This document shows, one piece after another, positions 60,789-64,000 of a DNA stretch of 64,000 bases. The stretch spans positions 558,001 to 622,000 of the forward strand of contig JBEWZL010000266.1 in NCBI GenBank assembly GCA_045837725.1. Direction: 5' to 3'. The notes beneath the pieces were generated by a model. That model did not search any database. It was not told the DNA's origin and saw only the letters and a program-made list of their open reading frames with translations. The translations under genes were made by a program, and so were the position numbers. The stretch comes from Vermamoeba vermiformis (lineage: Eukaryota > Tubulinea > Echinamoebida). Numbering within the stretch: position 1 is the stretch's first letter; every line of letters begins with the position of its first letter.

Positions 60789-61016
60789 CTATTTATTACA
60801 TCTATTCCACGTTCGGCGAGCATTTACTGCTCCGTAGCCCAAGCACAGATTTGTGACATCCGATCCCAACGTGTTGCTGCGAGTGTACTCTGAATAGCCA
60901 TAGCACCAACGGCCATTGACACAAGCCGAGTGCGAGAGATCAACGTGCGCGTCTGCATTCGCGCCGTTAATCTCGTAATTGAGGACAGTCATGCAACAGA
61001 AGATCTTCTCGCTCAT
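60789..61016 (-). CDS. Small cysteine-rich ORF, possibly a gene remnant
   Basis: A 75-residue frame (MSEKIFCCMTVLNYEING to TWNRCNK) with six cysteines spaced like a secreted disulfide-rich domain (SHSACVNGRWCYGYS; TNLCLGYGAV), but without a signal peptide at its ATG. An upstream exon may be missing. No family recognised; it may be a fragment of a surface-protein gene like that at 45582-46398. Confidence 0.3.
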   Translation of the reverse strand: MSEKIFCCMTVLNYEINGANADAHVDLSHSACVNGRWCYGYSEYTRSNTLGSDVTNLCLGYGAVNARRTWNRCNK

Positions 61017-61812
61017 GCACCGCTGTAGGACGAAGCACCGCTAGAACAGCCATAAATGAGGGAAGGATTGAGAGTCTTCTCTCAAGTGGCTCGTTATCTA
61101 AGTTCAGCTACGCTCTTCTTGATCGACCACAGTCAAGAGTTCAAGCCTAATCCACGCGTGAAAGCTCGGCTGTCAAGATTTGCAATTTAAATGACTAAAT
61201 ACTACAGTCCTTTCTAATTGATTCTCCAATATGAAAATAACCCATTTGCACGAGTTCATTTTATGCTCCAATCCGTTTGAATAAAATGTTTGAAAAAAGG
61301 CTGCAGAATCTGGATGGCTAGTAGGTAGTATGGGACTGTAGGCACTTCGATTTCATTTTTATAATTATTGTATTTAAATGCACATATTTGCTAAAGAAAG
61401 GCAGAAGTTGGCAACGAGTGCCTTTGTTTATCAAAAAAATTGCAGATTAAATCAAAAAATTATCCAGCGCTTACAGATCGAGACGTATCTAAATTTCGTC
61501 CGTCATCGTGCAAAATAATATTGTAAGTGATATTATTATGAAAATAATTGCAACGGAAGTCTAGTTAAGCTGATTAAGCAAGTTACCGTTACGCGTTCTT
61601 CACCCTTTTGTAGAGCACAGAAGCATATCTTGTTCCTCAATGGGCCTGATTGTGCGATGGCATAATTACCTACGAGATGGGTGTCAGGGATTGTAGGTAT
61701 GTATTCTGGTCTTTTTCTGACTGGTTTTGCTGAAATTAACCGTGTGATCCAAAAAAAGACAAAACTCTCGCGGATAACCATTTTGTTTATCAATTTAATA
61801 ACAACAACAACA
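61017..61812. other. Intergenic, no gene seen
   Basis: About 800 AT-rich bases between the small cysteine-rich frame and the VIT-VWA gene. An open frame covering 61681-61998 starts upstream of the chosen VIT-VWA ATG, but its first part has no domain support. An ACAACA run precedes that ATG as a probable leader. Confidence 0.45.
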
Positions 61813-64000
61813 ATGTGTTTAGGAGGAAGAGTTCACGGCCGATGCTGCGACGGACCTAAGGTTATCAAGCCTCAAGTAACCGTTCCACTCATCGGTGCAT
61901 CTTCAAAAGTCACTGTTATCGACTTTGTAGCTCAAGTAGAGCTAAAACAACGATATGAGAATCAAGTAAGTACACTATTTCATAGCAATATCGCTTAATG
62001 ATGCTCAATTTGGCGATGAGTTTTTTACCTACGATTTTTAAACTACGGATGTAGGCTCAGTTTCTTAATGATCTTACTATAGGACTCATTTCCCATCGAG
62101 GCAACTTATGAATTTCCACTGCCCGAAGGAGCCGCTGTAACGGCGTTCATAATTGAGGTGGACGGTAAAACAATCCACAGCAAAATTAAAGAAAAAGAAG
62201 AAGCCAAAGAAATCTTCGACGACGCTATTGCCGAGGGTCATGGTAAGTCAGATTTAATATCCGAAAAATATTCAATGCAATCTAAAAATAAATCACGGAT
62301 GTGGCTTACGGTTTATTTGTTTAGGCGCTTACTTGCTCGAAGAAAAAGAAGACAACTGGTTCACTACTTCAGTTGGAAACTTACCACCCGGCAAAGAAGT
62401 GTTGATCACCATTGTCTACGTTCAAGAACTCAAGTTCAACGCGGATGGCGTTTTAGAATTCGTTATGCCCACTACCAAGTTTGCCCCCAACGGTGTCGGT
62501 GCTACTGCTGCATTCACTAAGTCACAGACCAATACTTACGAGAAAGTTGTGCCTTACGGTGTTCAAGTAAGTGTGACAGAACGTACATCCGTTAATTTCT
62601 TTAAATTTAAATTACTTGCTTCGACAATATTAAATTTGATAATGCGACTAACGGCTGATATTGTAGATTAATGCCGAAGTTAGAATGCCCGTCAAGATGA
62701 AGAAATTGGCTTCAAGCTCACATCCGAGCACGGTCGTAGCGGACGGCTATCAAGGCGCGCAGACCGGTCAAGCACGCATTGTGCAGACTGACGGTGCACC
62801 GCTCACTGAACACTGGCAATTGCAAATTCAATTGGAACAACCTCACGAGCCCTTCGCTCGCGTGCAAAAGACGGACGAATCGACCGTGGCCATGGTGTCA
62901 TTTTATCCGCAAATGAAAGAAGACAAAGTTTTCACTGAAATCGTGTTCGTGGTCGACAGATCTGGTTCCATGGGCATCAGAGGAAAAATGCAGAAAGGTA
63001 ATGATTTTCACTTCTATGTTGTAGTAGCCGACGAGTATTAACGTAGTTCCTATCAATAGTCAAGGACACTTTGGACATCTTCTTGCGCTCGTTGCCTGAA
63101 GGCACCATGTTCAACATTGTCAGCTTCGGCACTTCGTTCAGCAAGTTGTTCGACAAGTCCGTCGAGTACAACGAAAAGAACTTCAACGCTGCCAACGCAC
63201 ACGTGCAATCGATGGCCGCGAACATGGGTGGCACGAACATCATCAACCCAATGAAATCAATTTTCAGTGAACCGTCCATTGATGGTGTTCCTCGTCAAAT
63301 CTTCCTGTTGACTGACGGTGAAGTCAACAACCGCGACGACTGCATCAACACCGTCAAGAAGTTCGCCAAGACCACGCGCGTCTTTACTTTTGGTATTGGT
63401 CAAGAGGCCGATCGCGAGCTCGTCAAGGGCATGGCGATCGCCGCTCAAGGCAACTACGAGATCATTCTCGACAACGACAACATGGACGACAAGGTGCTGC
63501 GGCAATTGAACCGTGCTTTGAAGCCTGCCTTCGTGGACATGAAGATCAACTGGGGTGAGTTGAACGAAGTCGTCGAACAAACGCCGTTCCACTGCCCGCC
63601 AATGTTCAGCGGCGGTCACATCATTTTCTACGGTGTGTTCCCTAAGAAGACCAAAGGCACACACGATATCTCGTTCAATGCCAAGACCCCCGAAGGACCT
63701 TTCAAGACCAAGATTTCGATCAACTTTGACGACCCAATCGAGGGCGAGTTTGTGACCAAACTAGCGGCCAAGTCATTGATCCGCGACTTGCAAGACAGTC
63801 GCAGCTATATGCACAGCGACAAGGGTGACTTGTTGTCAAAGTACAAGCAAAAACAAGTCGATGACAAGATCATTGAAATCTCGCTCAAACATCAAGTCAT
63901 GTCCAAGCTTACTGCGTTTGTCGCTGTGGAGAAGAGAAAAGAAGCGACTGTTGGCACAATGCAGCGCATTGATATGAAAGAGGGGTCGGTGTCCCCTCGA
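61813..64000 (+). CDS. VIT domain plus von Willebrand factor A protein (3' end cut by window edge)
   Basis: Start MCLGGRVHGRCCDG, chosen because it precedes the VIT domain without a signal peptide. The VIT domain (about 20-150) is typical: VTVIDFVAQVELKQRYEN, then PIEATYEFPLPEGAAVTAFI, KEEAKEIFDDAIAEGHGAYLLE and VGNLPPGKEVLITIVYV. The VWA domain follows with a complete MIDAS start, FVVDRSGSMGIRGKM, then GGTNIINPMKSIF with the MIDAS threonine and IFLLTDGEVNNRD. Metal-dependent ligand binding is therefore expected. The same pairing is found in inter-alpha-trypsin inhibitor heavy chains and in many cytosolic amoebal proteins; the absence of a signal peptide points to the latter. The open frame continues past the right edge. 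Confidence 0.93.

Noticed and set aside
63257-63664. 135-codon minus-strand frame
   Set aside because: Antisense of the VWA domain, which has intact MIDAS motifs in the sense frame.

Overview
The window is nuclear DNA from an intron-rich, gene-dense protist at roughly 40% GC. Introns are mostly 45-150 bases with GT..AG ends, intergenic gaps are often under 100 bases, and genes run on both strands. The gene set (a C2-arrestin protein, a LIM-filamin protein, a kelch-BTB protein, a VIT-VWA protein, F-box-JmjC, purple acid phosphatase and many F-box genes) best fits an amoebozoan that is less AT-rich than Dictyostelium. I cannot name the species.

Layout. 1-3190: partial purple acid phosphatase (-), MTH1/NUDT1-type Nudix hydrolase (+), and a small unknown gene (-) with a repeated promoter motif. 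3942-8584: a very long F-box protein (+). 8607-11435: a 2.8 kb DNA transposon with recognisable terminal inverted repeats and a 5-base target-site duplication, carrying two divergent intronless ORFs, lodged between the 3' ends of two convergent host genes. 11444-22556: three paralogous genes on the minus strand for F-box proteins with an N-terminal membrane anchor and about six C-terminal membrane segments. Glycyl-tRNA synthetase lies between the first and second, and a CpG-depleted Crinkler-like NTPase lies between the second and third. 22688-29714: F-box-LRR, C2-arrestin and F-box-JmjC (JMJD6-like) genes, all (-). 29906-34493: an inverted duplication of a pseudokinase-kinase gene, with a secreted-protein gene in the middle. 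34813-38195: metallophosphoesterase and another F-box gene (-). 38281-43645: LIM-filamin protein, F-box-eEF1A chimera and proteasome assembly chaperone 3 (+). 43761-47981: prolyl aminopeptidase, a secreted GPI-type protein and a CASTOR-like arginine-sensor homologue (-). 48161-60739: kelch-BTB, a giant FHA-SAM-FHA-zinc-finger protein, an AlkB-type demethylase and a second tandem pseudokinase-kinase gene (+). 61813-64000: VIT-VWA protein, cut by the window edge.

The main theme is ubiquitin-ligase adaptor diversity: eight genes carry an F-box, joined to membrane domains, LRRs, JmjC, eEF1A or helical repeats, and a BTB-kelch gene is a further likely cullin adaptor. A second theme is genome and nucleotide care (MTH1, AlkB, FHA protein). 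The likeliest undescribed systems are the membrane-embedded F-box family, the F-box-eEF1A chimera, the two JAK-like pseudokinase-kinase genes and the FHA-SAM-FHA-LSD1-finger protein. All gene models were spliced by eye. Exon joins stated in the entries were checked for phase; others are approximate.
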